A stretch of DNA of 64,000 nucleotides. Origin: Branchiostoma lanceolatum (taxonomy: Eukaryota > Chordata > Leptocardii > Amphioxiformes > Branchiostomatidae). The translations under genes were made by a program, and so were the position numbers. The DNA is taken from assembly GCF_035083965.1 (NCBI RefSeq), contig NC_089729.1:11271464-11335463 (forward strand), given 5' to 3'. The number at the start of each line of letters is the position of its first letter. Positions within the stretch are counted from its first letter, which is position 1. The notes under the pieces were generated by a model. The model was not told where the DNA came from. It saw nothing but the letters and a program-made list of their open reading frames with translations, and ran no database searches. This document shows positions 23,460 to 36,690 of the stretch, one piece after another.

Positions 23460-24430
23460 ACATCCAGGTAGTAAGGTACGCCAAAAATAGTTACTCAAGT
23501 AACTGGATAAAATTTTGAAACAGTCAGACGTTTCAGACAGCATCCACTGTCTTTCGTCAGTGACTAACGATAGGACTGAGAACACCAGGTTTTATACCAA
23601 ACTCTGAATAGACCTGTTAATGAGGTTAAGACAATTTAGGATGTCTTGAAGTGGTCTTTAAAAGAAGATTAATTCAAGACAAAGTTTTGTGCCAATAGTT
23701 CAATTAGCTACTGTTGATTTTAGTACAGTAACTAAATGTTGTTCGTCCGGGGGTGGTGGGTGGTGGGTGGTGGGCAGTACATTATCCCAAGTGCCTGAAA
23801 GTTCAACGCGTAGACCCCCTTTCCTGTTGAGGGCGGGGTTGTACATCCTCTCATATATTGCTTCTCTAATTCCCCGTTCGAACCAGCGTTCTTCACGATC
23901 TAGGATGTCCGTGGATTCAAGATTGAATGAGTGTCCCTGGTTGTGTTTTAGATGGTGGAAAATGGCAGAGGAGTAGCGGTTAGCGCTCTTTCTGCAATGT
24001 TCCTTGTACCTTTCTCTTAGTGGTCGACTTGTCTCCCCAATGTACATGTTGTTGCAGTTCGGTTCCTCACATTTTAGTTTGTAGATGACATTGGCTTTGA
24101 TGCCTTTTTCAGGCCTGTCTTTTGGATGGACCAATTTCTGCCTGAGAGTTGAGTGAGGTTTGAAGTTAGTGGCAATGTTGAAGTTTTGGAAGATACGTCT
24201 GAGTTTTTCCGATACTCCTTGGACGTTACGGGAATGGTAATGTTGGCCATGTTTCTGTTGGTCAATGGTTTGCACTTGAGTGTTTTCTTAGACAGGTCAG
24301 AAGGTTTGAGGGCTTTGTTGAAGGTCCAATTTATCTTAAATGCATGCGCTATCGTTTGGCGCCAGTATTTTAGACTTTCCCGATTATGTAGACACGTAAC
24401 AGGGGTTTACACAATGAGTTATTTTTAATT
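23460..24430 (-). mobile_element. Penelope-like element, family A, GIY-YIG region and 3' end
   Basis: The minus-strand frame 24275-23700 has no ATG start, so it is 5'-truncated. It reads VQGVSEKLRRIFQNFNIATN, STLRQKLVHPKD, KLKCEEPNCNNMYIGETSRP, LRERYKEH and LESTDILDREERWFERGIRE. These are the linker and the GIY-YIG endonuclease (NMYIGET, an Arg helix, His and the DRE..WF.R..REA box) of Penelope-like retroelements. Upstream the frame shifts near 24225 (KPLTNRNMANITIP is in the other frame), so the copy is inactive. The 3' tail carries a hammerhead motif and the phrase ACTTGAGTAACTATTTTTGG, seen again at 59815. Confidence 0.85.
23527..23560 (-). ncRNA. Minimal hammerhead ribozyme motif, full core
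   Basis: Minus strand: GTCA then CTGACGA, stem II AGACAG/CTGTCT with loop TGGATG, then GAAACGTC and TGAC. GTCA and TGAC pair as a 4-bp stem I. All catalytic core positions of the hammerhead consensus (CUGANGA, GAA) are present. Confidence 0.68.
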
Positions 24431-25034
24431 ATACGTTTACGTCATTTTACCCGGGGCAAAATTACTCTGGCAAGGAACTCCTTGCTCGAGATAAATTTTC
24501 ACACACTTCACAAGTCTCTACTATCATTGTTAATTAGTACCGGCACGGGAAGATTCATAAGGTGGGAAACTTTGGACACTTTGTGTGCACTTTTGTGTAC
24601 ACTTGTGTCCAAGCTTGGAGACACGGGGTATGAAAGTCGTGTACACAGCAAGGAAATGTCAGGTTTCACCATAGTGTCCAAGCTTGCAAACTTGTGGAAA
24701 TCTTTGTTTTCACGCAGTGTGTCGTACTCCGTCCAAAAGCACGTCGTTGTTGAAGAGAACTACATCGTACCTTTGTGTCACCACGACGTAGTAAAGTTAG
24801 GCCGTATTTCAGTCCTGCATAATGCATTGGGAAGCTTCATAATTTAGCGTGGAGCGTAGAGAGGCATCCTGAATTCAAGTTGTTTCCAATGAAGCCGCGC
24901 CCTCGGTCGTAAATTCACACTCATTTGTTTTATCGATACGCTATTGTTGTGCTTGTTGACATAGCGCCACCTTACGCATATTTTGATGTCATTGACGACC
25001 TCCCTCGTTTTTCAAGAATTAATTCAATGGGAGG

Positions 25035-25097
25035 CCAACGTAAAAAAAAAACCGGCCACTACTACCCCCCCGACCAAAACCTCTGCTTGGAGAATAA
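25035..25097. repeat. Partial CTCTCCAAGCAGAG fold-back copy
   Basis: Ends CCTCTGCTTGGAGAATA, the family's right arm, about 80 bp upstream of the acyl-CoA synthetase coding start. The left arm is missing. Confidence 0.4.
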
Positions 25098-25174
25098 CCT
25101 ATTATTTGGATCACATATCGTCACCCAATGCCAGCTTAAAAAAGCATTTCTTGTTTAACAGAAAGTATTTCGTC

Positions 25175-28100
25175 ATGAGTATCTTCCGGGGCGCGGTAGA
25201 CGACCCACTCATGGAGGTGACCTTTGGCCAGCTGTTGGACGATACCGCAGCACGATGGCCGGACAGAGAGGCGTATGTCTTCAAAAAGACCGGCCAAAGG
25301 GTGACGTACGCCGACTTGCAAAAAAAGGCAATGATATCCATTGTTCTTCCGAATACTAGTATACGAATGGCTATTCAGAACCACGTTTGTTTACGATTCA
25401 TGCAAAATGTATAAGTAAATTGTATTGTTTCAGGAATTAACGTATGTTTTAACTATAATTTCCAACAACAACAAAAACTTGGACTTACCCAAATTTTCGA
25501 CTTTACAACTTGATGACGTCACAAAGACTGGTGTTGTACAATCGAATTTTTTGTGTTGGAAATTACAGTTAAAAGTTGTTTTAGACTGATTTCTACCAAT
25601 ACAGATATGAACTTTCAAGCTAAACGTATGTTAGTTATCATGAAAATCAAAATACATTGCTCACTTTGAATTTCATTCATGGCGTTTTGGTTTTTCTTTT
25701 AAACTTTGTTTGCGTCACTTTTCTTCACACCAGCACTGTTTTGTTACAATTGTGTCACATCACAACCTGACATCCCCAGTTCCCGTTCCTCCAGGCAAGT
25801 AAACTGGCAGCAGGGCTCAAGGCCATAGGTACAACACGTGGTGACGTAGTAGCGTGGCTCTTTGATTACAGGCCAGAGTGGGTCTACTTGTACTTCGCTG
25901 TTGCAAAGCTGGGAGCCATTGCGGTAAGTCAGTTCTTGGGCATGGGTGTTTTGCTCAGTCCATCCACTAAATTCCACCTATTCCAGTCCACTCACTAAAT
26001 TCCATCTATTCCAGTCCATTCACTAAATACCATCTATTTGACTAATCATTAGTAGTACCAGCAACCCTCTGGATCAAAGCGCTACAGGCCATTCCTGCCA
26101 TTGTTGAACTGCTCAATGAACTCTAAACAAACATGACTCTATTAACACTGTTGTTGTAATATATATATATATACACTTTTGGATGTATTCATGATATGAA
26201 CTATTGGAAAAATTGTAATGTTATATTCCGGGCGCACCCTTTATCCCGTGTAAAACTCAGTAAATGATTGTGCAATATTTTGAATAGTCTTATCAATTGT
26301 TTTAACTGATATTTATTGAAACTTTTAATCGTTGCCTGATTTGTGACACGCAATTATCTACGATGTATTTAGCCTCGCAATTCAGCCTTATAAGGGCTGC
26401 CATGAGGCCTGTCTGTCACATGATGACGAATAAACCAGTCTACTACTAATCAGCCCCCCCCCCATGCATATGGTTGCTGTGAATTAAGATACCGACGCAG
26501 TAGCGAATCTAACAAGAAATCATGTGAACATATATTCACGTGATGCGGTGCGTCTGCTACCATTTTAGTATAAATTACGATGCTATCAGTCAGTAAATCG
26601 TATACCTCAAACGTTCCAGGACAGTTAGATCTTCTGACACCTCAAGATGATTATCTTTAAGTGTCTAAAGCTCAGAGAAAAAAATGACACAAGACTATTT
26701 CCCATCTTGCAGATAAAGCTCAAAGGCGCCATGCACTTTCACGGTGGTCAAATTCACGCTCAGAAACTCCCATGTCCAGCCGAATTCGAACGCTGTTCCA
26801 TGATGTTCTAAATCACGCGCGTTCGATCTTTGGTCACCTGCGGTCATTACTGTAAACACGCGCGGTCGGACCCCTATCCCCGCATCAGGAGAAAAAATAT
26901 ATTTTCCACAAATTTTACCTGTTTTCTGTAGAGTATATCTATGCTGGCACTTTGTTGTGGATATCTAACATGTAACGAAGCTACTGGCGTCATTTTTGGT
27001 GACCTTGAATATTAGAAGGGTTGTTTACGCCGGTGTCAATTATCCCCTCCCCCTATCCGTGCGGCATGACATGCGTTCAAACATCGTAAAGGGCGGCTCC
27101 AAAAAACATCCACCTTACCTCATTGACGGCTCAAAATGACCGTAACGGTTTTACCGAGGTTTGTGTTTTGGGGATTTTCTAATAATAAATTATGGGTAAT
27201 TGAGTGCGAAAGTGTAAAAAAATGCCATTTTTTTCACAGATTTGTCGATATTAACTATAACTGTACTAAGAATCAGATACACGTATTAAAAAATCCCCAA
27301 AACACAAAGTTTGTTTTGTTCCTGGTCGACGAAAAACATGAAAATAAGAGATATTCATTGACATTGAAAGCCAGGCCTTTGCGATGTTTGCCTGAAAAAT
27401 CGTGTTTCCTAAAACCTGAAAACAATCATGTTTATTTACGAATGTTTTGCCGTTAGCCAAAATGTTGCCGCGTGTAACCCAATACCTCGTCGAACGCACG
27501 TAGCAACGGGAATGAATTCCCTAGTGACAGACCACCGTGTTTTGAGCAACGCTTCATTTTAATGCAAATAGGGACACCAACATAAAGAACAGTGTTAGTT
27601 TCTGTGACAACAACGTCATTGATATCTCTCCTCTATAGTATAGTTTAAATCTGCTTGAAAAGATCATAAATCTGGCTTAATTTAGCTATAGACCACATGG
27701 TAGGAATATGCAATGACTCTTTTGATTGATATAAATATAAAGATCACGTGAGTGAAATTTACATTGCTGCCGTTTCCAGTTTCCACTGAAGGAGGAGCGT
27801 CTCGGGAGGAATGTGGAGGTTATGCATTATGCCCTGAAGAAGGTAATAACAATCTATACGTTCAGAAATGAGACGTTTTGTGGCGTATGTGGGAAATATA
27901 TTTATTGTTAGATTTACTGCGGTGCGTCAATGATAATCAAAAAGTGGTTCTTCCACGACAAAGTCATTGTTCAAAACATAAATTTTATAGATTGAGCATG
28001 ATTGGACATTATCACGGTCATAATTACTTGTTAAAACTATCCATAAAACATCAATTGTATGTTGGCTAACAAGTCAAGGAAGGGTACGAAGGCCCGAACG

Positions 28101-31100
28101 GACAACATATGGCCGCCAGGTTCAAAGGTCCAAAACCTATTGTTGCGCTAGGCCTTCGTACTAGACCGTCACGGGTCGCCTCATTAGAAGCAGCTTCTGA
28201 CATGCGACAGCTGGTCAAAATAGAACGCGTCATCTTCGCCACATATCAGTCAGTATACAAATATGCACCCTAGCGGCCAGTTCAGGAATTGCAGGGGCGA
28301 TGTTGTCCAAAATGTCCGAAGAGGATAAGTCAAGAAAGGAATAACTGAGTTTCATGAGGTACCTCAGATAAAGATATACAAAATGAAATATAAATTATGT
28401 AATATAGGAGGACATTTTCATATATGTATCTTTTGTCCAAGAAATGACATGCTAAACAGAGTAAAGGGGCAGAAACATATTTCCGCTCTTATTACAAACA
28501 GTAAAACTTCTTTCCACTTACAATAGCTAGAGGGAAAGGCATATTCAAAACAAATTCCCCAGGGAATACCCATATGTTGCCACTACGTACGCGCGAACGA
28601 ATTCCATGCATGCCTGTACAATTCTGGGAATTCTTACAAAGCGGGCGTAAAGTATACTATTATGCTCGCCCCTGAGGCGTCGCCAAAAATTAATTAGGAA
28701 CTTCTATAATTGCATTGTTTACCATAACTGTATTTCAATGAATATAACACGTGCAATTCATGGCAGTTGGAACATAAACAGGTGTCAATCATGCAAATAA
28801 GGAACTGATTTGCATAATCAATACAATAATGGCAAAACCGCTTAATGATAAAGGATGGGAATTTTATATTTGTAACATGTGTATGTAAAATGAAGGTGAA
28901 CATCCCCATGTATGAATTATGTAAATGTGTAAGTCATTTGCATAAAATATATAAAAGCTGTAAATACTTCATGGAGGTATGAGGTCGCCGAACTCTAGTT
29001 TTCTACTGTCTCCGGCTGTCTATTCCCAACAGTTGTGTCCCCCTCACATCCACAGCCCTACTCTCAAAGGAATCTCTCTACTGTATAAAGGCTGCCAGAC
29101 TTCCATAGTTGTAACTTACGATACATGTATTTGTTTTCCATACAGATTGCCCACGTTGACCAGTGTCGTTTTACTGGAAAGCAAAGAAGCAGTGTGAGTT
29201 TTTTTTCTACTGTCTTTGACTGCAGCTGTGATGAGAATCAACTAGTATCTTGAATATTTGTTTTGATATCTAACTTGCGACATCTCTGTTGACTTCATGC
29301 AAGGGTGTTATGTTTGTAAGATGCATATCAGTTTATTTAATTTAATGAAAACAAACAAGAATTATAGTACCATAATTTGTTACAACTTTGTCAAGTACTT
29401 GGTTACTTGCTATTATCATGCCTGATGGAAAGATAATCTTTAAAAGCTTATTCGAGGAAAGTGGAAAGTACACGACTTTACATATGAATATCCACAACGT
29501 AGATTCGAAAGTACGGCGTAATAAACCCTTTCACTGGTCCTATTTCGCATGTGCAGCCGTGATGCATTGTGGTCTAAGGTCAAAGTTTTATGGGCCCTTT
29601 GACCCTGGACCAAAAGACATCACGACAGCACATGCGCACTAGTAACTGTAAAATTTCTTATATCACAATACACAAGTCTTCCTTTATAATTCAAACCGTT
29701 TTTTACGTGAATCAAGAACTGGTGTCTACACTTTGGAAGAAGTTGAAAGGATGGGAAATGATGACAAGCTTCTGGTGGAAGTGAGAACTCTTCAGGACCA
29801 GTTGAGCTGCCACGACACGTTCAGGCTATTATTAACTTCGGTGAGTACTTATTGAAGGAAATGAAATTAATGTATCCTCACCATGTACACTCGGGACGTT
29901 GTACTTGTCACACGCTGGGAATATCAGTTGTCAGCATAAGAAAATATAATGATTTCCTTTCCACAATGGCCAATAGATAAATCATCAAAGAAATGTATTC
30001 ATAGATTTACGACTATTGTGCCGTACTAAACACATGCATAGTCCTCAGTACGCCCACATTCTTTGTAATGTAACCCCTTTTCTATATAGCATACTAGTTA
30101 CAGTTACAGTTCTAAAGTTGTCGTCAAAGTAACAGCACTAACTAGCTTGATCTAGTGATGGTGGCGGATGAGCAGCAGCTGAAAGCAGAATTTCACAGAT
30201 TGGTCGAAGATCTAGAGAAGATCCCTAGCCTAAGGCAGAATAAGAAGGGCAGCTAATACATCACACAAGAAAGATACAAGAAAGATGACAAGGGGCTGAA
30301 GTGCTAGGATGGGAGTTCTGGGTTACCCAGCACTTCAAGCTCGGAATTGAAAAAATTGGGATTTTAATACTCAGATCCGAATTCAGTAGTAGAATTCCAA
30401 TCTGTCCTAGGAGAATTCCATATTCTTCTGAATTCCAATCTCTACTGTGATATATACAGCGTCTAATAAGAAAAAGTAGTAGAAAATTATGAGCCATCTC
30501 ACACTTCCGAGTGCGTATGTGCAGTCGTAAATCATTGCGTTTTAAGGTCCCCCTGTTCTATGTCTGGGCGTGATTGCAACGCTCCCAAGTCGATGTTTGT
30601 TTAATTTTGAGGGGTCTTAACCTCAGACAATTGAACCATGGGGCACTAGGACGGTGAGACGGCATGGCAATGTAGCCCTATTGCGATAACTTATGTCACT
30701 TCCTTCCCTTGCACAGGGAAGTACGGGGCATCCAAAGTGCGCTGAGCAAAGTATGTACAGCATCTATAACAACATCTGTTTCAAAAACAAGGCTCTCAGG
30801 ATGCCTAATAAGGTATGAAACATAACGAGAAGCTTTGATTTACACAGATAGATAGCCATTGGCGTTATAAGTATCAAACTCTATTTTTCATAGACTCATT
30901 CATCAAGAGAACAGATTGTGACAATTCCATCAAAAATGATTTTCATTTATTCGACATTGGTTTTGTTGTTCTGTCCTCATCGCAGGGGACAGTTTTACAT
31001 CCGTGTTTATTGTGGTTTGATGTGATGTGGCCCTTCGCGGCGGGATTCACCATTGTTGTTCCTGCCAACCGATGCTTTTCATCTTTTGAAATTATAAAAA

Positions 31101-34100
31101 CGATGGAGGAGGAGAGGTATGTAGAAGTTTGATATTGTATACGTAATTCATTCAACTCCACTGATTACATGTATCATGGAGTTATTGGATTGTTCTCTAT
31201 ACTATACTAGCCTGCTTCTCTTTTTGACAGGTGTATTGTCGAATCATTTTGTTAAAAATAGCGGAGAATAGAGCCTCTTGTCATTTGTTTGAGTTTGCAA
31301 TACATGTTTTCTCTGATCTTATTTTTTAGGTGCCACTCAATCGTCTCGTTGTATGTGAAGGAATGCCATCGCTTGCTTCATGATTCGCACTTGGGTGACT
31401 ACGACTTATCCTCACTTGAAAGAGGTAATGAATTTACATTCAGCCTATTTTTTGCATCAAAGGGACCCAAAGCAATATTAGAACCTGAAAATAAAGTGTT
31501 GACAGTCAATTTATCTAGTCATTTCTATACATCATTAGTTCAGGCAACACTATCACAATGTATAGCGACGTCCATGATGCAATAATACGACGTCGTTGTG
31601 ATGTGAGAACTGACTGAAAATCGTCGCTGGGGTTTTGGTAGGCTCGCGAAACAAAGGGGATCATCGACCGTATAGCACGTTTTTGCGAGATTTTAGGATG
31701 CCCAAAGTATGAAGTAATTACGCAATGTAGTGTTGATAAATATCACAACCATAAAGTTTTCAGATTCTTTTATTTCCATTTTTGGGCCCTAATATTGGTT
31801 TGGATAAGTTTTTTTAGCTTGCAATAAATAGTTTTTTTTACGCATACCCTTATTTAGTTGCATCATTGCCATTGCAGAGAAGGTTCTGTTTTCGGTGCAG
31901 TTTGTGGGTGTTTGTGAACAGGACAACTCGAGAAGTTGTGAATGTATCTGCATTTGGTATGTGAACTTAGATAGCTTAGATAGTAGATATGCAAATCATA
32001 AGCAAACTGGCATATTCGATTTCAGCTTTTGAAATCCATTGCTTTTCATTACAGGACTTTCAAAATATGTGACATATACAACTGTGAAAGCGAGGACCAT
32101 CAATAAATGTTTGTAGTTTCAGTAAAAGTGAACACCCTAGTTCTAAGACGTAAATCGCGCGATTAGATGAATCATTTGCATAATTAATGGGACAATGATT
32201 CAATGGCCTTCTTTGATAGGACTTTCATACTTTGAAATTTTTGTTTATTTGTTTAGAAGACTGATATGTGCAAATGAGGATATTATTCGCTAAATCATGA
32301 TCAATGAAGAATCTTTATAATACGCCTGATGTAAAGGTCAACATCATTTGGCGGAGATATGATGTCTTGGAACTCTAGTTTCTTAATATCATTATGTCAT
32401 ATAGCCTTCCTGATCTTGGATATAAAATACAATTTTGCGTTTCTTTATATCTGTTCCTAAGACGCGCACGCATAATATTACCAGCACTTTTTATAAGATA
32501 ATCTAAGCCTCTTTTTATCACCATCAGTGACGCTAATTCAAGTGAGTCTTGGGGTAAGTTTCTTTAGATGTGAACTACTAGTTGCGTATTTGAACCTTAC
32601 AAAAATGTCCATTTCAATGCAAGCACCACTTTGACATCTTCTTATCTGATGTTCTGTGTTTTGTAGTGATTGTCGGCGGCAACGTTACACCAAAAAGCCT
32701 GCTTGATCGCGCAGCCAAAGTCCTGCCGAATGCAAAAATTTCAGTAAGTCTCTCTTTACTCCTTTACTTCTTGAGAACAAATTCCTTAACTGGCCAGCTT
32801 CGTCTAATATGTTTATTAACTGACGATAGTAAGCTTTGGGATATGAATATGATATCCATGGCTTCAAATGTTTACGGAATAGGCAGTTAGGCCATACGTA
32901 AACACATAAATACGCATAAGATATTTATAGATACACACATACAGTAACGTATATGCCAAACGTGTATCTACTGATCAATAAACTGATGTTCCCTGAATGA
33001 GGTTAACTATAGTGCGACAGAGTTCATTTCAGTGGCGGTATCGGCAGTGGACATGACTGGAGAAGGGAGAGGGTCGACGGTTGGAAAGATTTTTCCACAT
33101 ACAGAGGTACGGAGAACTCATTGTCCCCTCTTTTGATTCTACATTCGTTACAGAACTTTTACCATTGAAAGTTTTTCAAGAATTTGTTTTGTCACACACG
33201 GAAAGGTATGCAGTGGAAAATACTCAGGTTTCACCTAAGGGCGTCGCCATTTTGAAAATTCCCTCGGCAAACCGCTTAAATCCATGTTACACATAGCCGG
33301 GAATTCTCTATACCGGATTTTTAACAATCAAAGTCGGAAAAGTCATATTCTGCTTGGAAAAGCCTATTTTTTCCCTGAGGGAAAAAGACTTTAGTTTGAG
33401 GATCTAAAGATTATCATTGGTGAGGAGCTTTAGATTTACCTTGAGGAAGAAGGATATTTTGTTTGGAGATAAGACATTCATTAATATTGATTTTAATCAC
33501 ACAGATATTTCTGCTACACCGAACACAGCTACGCAGATTAAGTCTACTATGGGTAGTGACTATGTCTTCCTTACAGCGAAATATGCCAAGGTTATCTATG
33601 TAATTACTGTTTTCATGATAGCCATTTGCGGGAGCTCGACTTAAGTAATAACATAAGCAAAGTAGGTATTTGTTATCATCTAATAAGTGTTGTTTTTTTC
33701 ATATATTTTCACTTAGGTACAGCTTGTCGACAAAGACGGCCAGGTTGTACCATTAGGCCATGAGGGGGAGCTATGGGTGAGAGGGCACAGTGTGTTTAAA
33801 GGCTATCGTGGAGACGCGGAGAAAACATCAAAGGCAATGACAACCGATGGCTTCTACAAAACAGGGTATGGAACGTTCGTAGTGAATTTACAGTAGGAAT
33901 GCGATAATATCTATACATCTTAGATATTTTACTGAGAATAATCATTTTGTGTTAATTGTGACCCTAACAGATCTAGGGCACATTATTATTTCCATGTTAA
34001 GTTAATTAATGCTAAAACCGTTGCTATTTGTTCACCATGGAGATTTTATTAAAGATTATTTTTGTTAATCATTAATAAAGTAAATTTTTTTCATCGTATA

Positions 34101-36653
34101 AGTCTTCATGTTTCATAACAGAAGTGCTCCCGAAATGTGCACTCAGATACTGTGAACTACATTTGCCTATAATTTGCTGTTTTTCAGTTAGCCTAGGTGC
34201 CATCCTATTTCTACCGGGGTCTACTACACTCGCTGGGTAGCGAGTGTAGGAGCCCCCGGTAGAAATTGCATGGCACCTAGGCTAGTTTATAGTGACTTGG
34301 TTTTGATGGCTATAAAGAGTCATAGTAAACAGATTGGACGAGCTTGATGCATGTTAAGTCAGCTTTTCTGCACATGCAGTGATGTCTGTATTCTCGATGA
34401 AAATGGTGTCTTGAAGATCGTTGGCAGAGTCTCGGTAAGCTTGAACCGTTTACTATCCATTGCAAGGTTACACATCACAGTTCCGAGTACGCCTCCGAGT
34501 CGTGAGGCATTGTGGCATAGGTCAAAGTTCAAGATACCCCGAAATGCCGTATTCGGGTTTTGGGAAGTTATGTTCAGATTCGGATATTTTCACTTCCACA
34601 ATTTCCACTTGTCCAGACGTTACTGCAACAGATTCGAAGATCTAAACCATGACAAAAGTCTTTGAGCACGTCTGTGTATAGCTTGGTATCCAAACACAAT
34701 ATAGCTCCCGAGTCTCGTCTTCGTTATTTGCGGAGAGGAGACTCGGGAGCTATAATAGGTTTTGATACCAGGGTAGTCTGTGCATCCCTCTCTTATCACA
34801 TTTAGAAAACGTCTGAATATCACTCTGAAAAAGCTTCCAGATCCGGCTCTTAGGAAAAAAGACGCAAAGCCAAAGGATTCGTTTTTTCTTCATTTCCGGC
34901 TCCAATTTCCAGGTTTGGCTATTGCTATAGCTATGTATACTTTTTGTTGTTGCTGTTACCTGAAATGTCTGTTAAACATAGTATGGGGGGGGGGCAGCGT
35001 TTGGCCGTCTTGGAATACTTCCTGTTATTAGTACGCGATAACGGTTACCCAGATAGTCCTTTATGGTTGCCATCGTGGATGTGGAAAACTTATCCTCCTG
35101 GCTTTATTACATATACAAACTGTTGAACTGTTGAAAAAAACCCATCCGGAATGAGCGAAAAACCTTAATTGCAAATTAGACAAAGACGACTATAGACACC
35201 CTAAGCCCACAAATGATGTAATGCTGGTGATTCCATTTTCATGACACATTTCCTATGAATCTCCAGGATATGATCATCAGGGATGGCTACAATGTGTACC
35301 CGGCTGCCGCTGAGTCACCCTTGTTAAAGCATCCCAAGGTGTACGATGTCAGGGTAAGCCATTCCTTGTTTTATTCAAGGTGTTAACCGTATGAGTACCA
35401 AGAGGTAAATATAAACAATTTTTGTAATGGAACCGGAACGAAATGTAGAGAATCATATGGAAACCAAAGAATAAGTGAGAGGGAACATGTTACAAAACCT
35501 TTCCAACACATTGTGTACATACAATAACTGCCACGTTATAAATACAAACAGTGTTTACCTCCGTTGTCTACTTGCTGACATGTTCAGGGGTATTATAGAT
35601 TTTTTCTTTTAACAGGTTACTGGCGTGCCTGACCCCATCAGTGTCGAGGAGGTTTGTGCCTGTGTCATGTAAGTGACCTTCGTAACCTTTGGATAGAACC
35701 CACAGACACCCTCAATAAGCCACCTCACAGTTCCAAATGCTGCTGTACAGTCGTGATGCATTGTGGTCTAGGGTCAAAGTGGAGTCTTGAACGTGATTGC
35801 AACGTTTCCACCTGGATGTTTAGTTATTATATAATTACTTCTGAGGAGCCTTTACCTCTAACGTTACCCAAAATCCCTTGCGGTGCTGGAACTGTGAGGA
35901 AGTCTGATTGTTTTTGACTTTTTCCAAACCTTGTGATGTAACAAGGTTTATTATTGTGATTTAAAGCATGTGAAAATGCTGCTGGCAGGCATACAACGTA
36001 TTTCATATAGAATAGTACGGAACCCATGCAACTCATAGGTGGCGCCTTTGAATGGCGAACATTATTTTGTCAATCATGTAAATTCCATCCTATTACGACT
36101 AGGGACAGCCTGATCAAATCAATTCCTCGACAGCATTTTCCCTCAGTGTCAATCAGGAGGGAGCCTTTAGGGCCCAGAAGTATGTTGTAAAATCACTTTG
36201 GGCTTTTTGTCACTATAGAGCGCTTTTATATGACGTCATTACAGTTGGTGTCCTTATTTGCATTTGTTAATCACAGTTCAAACGTTTTTGGACATTTAAA
36301 GATCATTTGATCATTTGAAACAACCACTAAATGTCTACATGTAATGAGCTGTGTACACGTAACCTACGATCCATTGAAGTGCAAACAGGGACACCAACAT
36401 GGCGGCCAGCACCTATCTGTTAATTGACATTTAAAGTGGATAGGAAATTATAGTTGTTGCTGACAAGTATCAACACGTTGATCTGTTTCAGCCTGAAGGA
36501 AGGACAAACTACGGACTCCCAGGAGCTGAAAAAGTTTTGTGCGGAGATCGAGGTGAAAAAAAAGAACTTGTCGAACAGTACAATCAAAATATCCTTCTTA
36601 CAAGAATGCACCTTATTATCTTCGTCAATGTTATATTTTAGGTTGCGTTTGTC

Positions 36654-36690
<37 letters not shown>

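Noticed and set aside
24482-24847. 121-codon frame on the plus strand
   Set aside because: Starts at TTG, no ATG early, no motif, atypical composition; probably chance.
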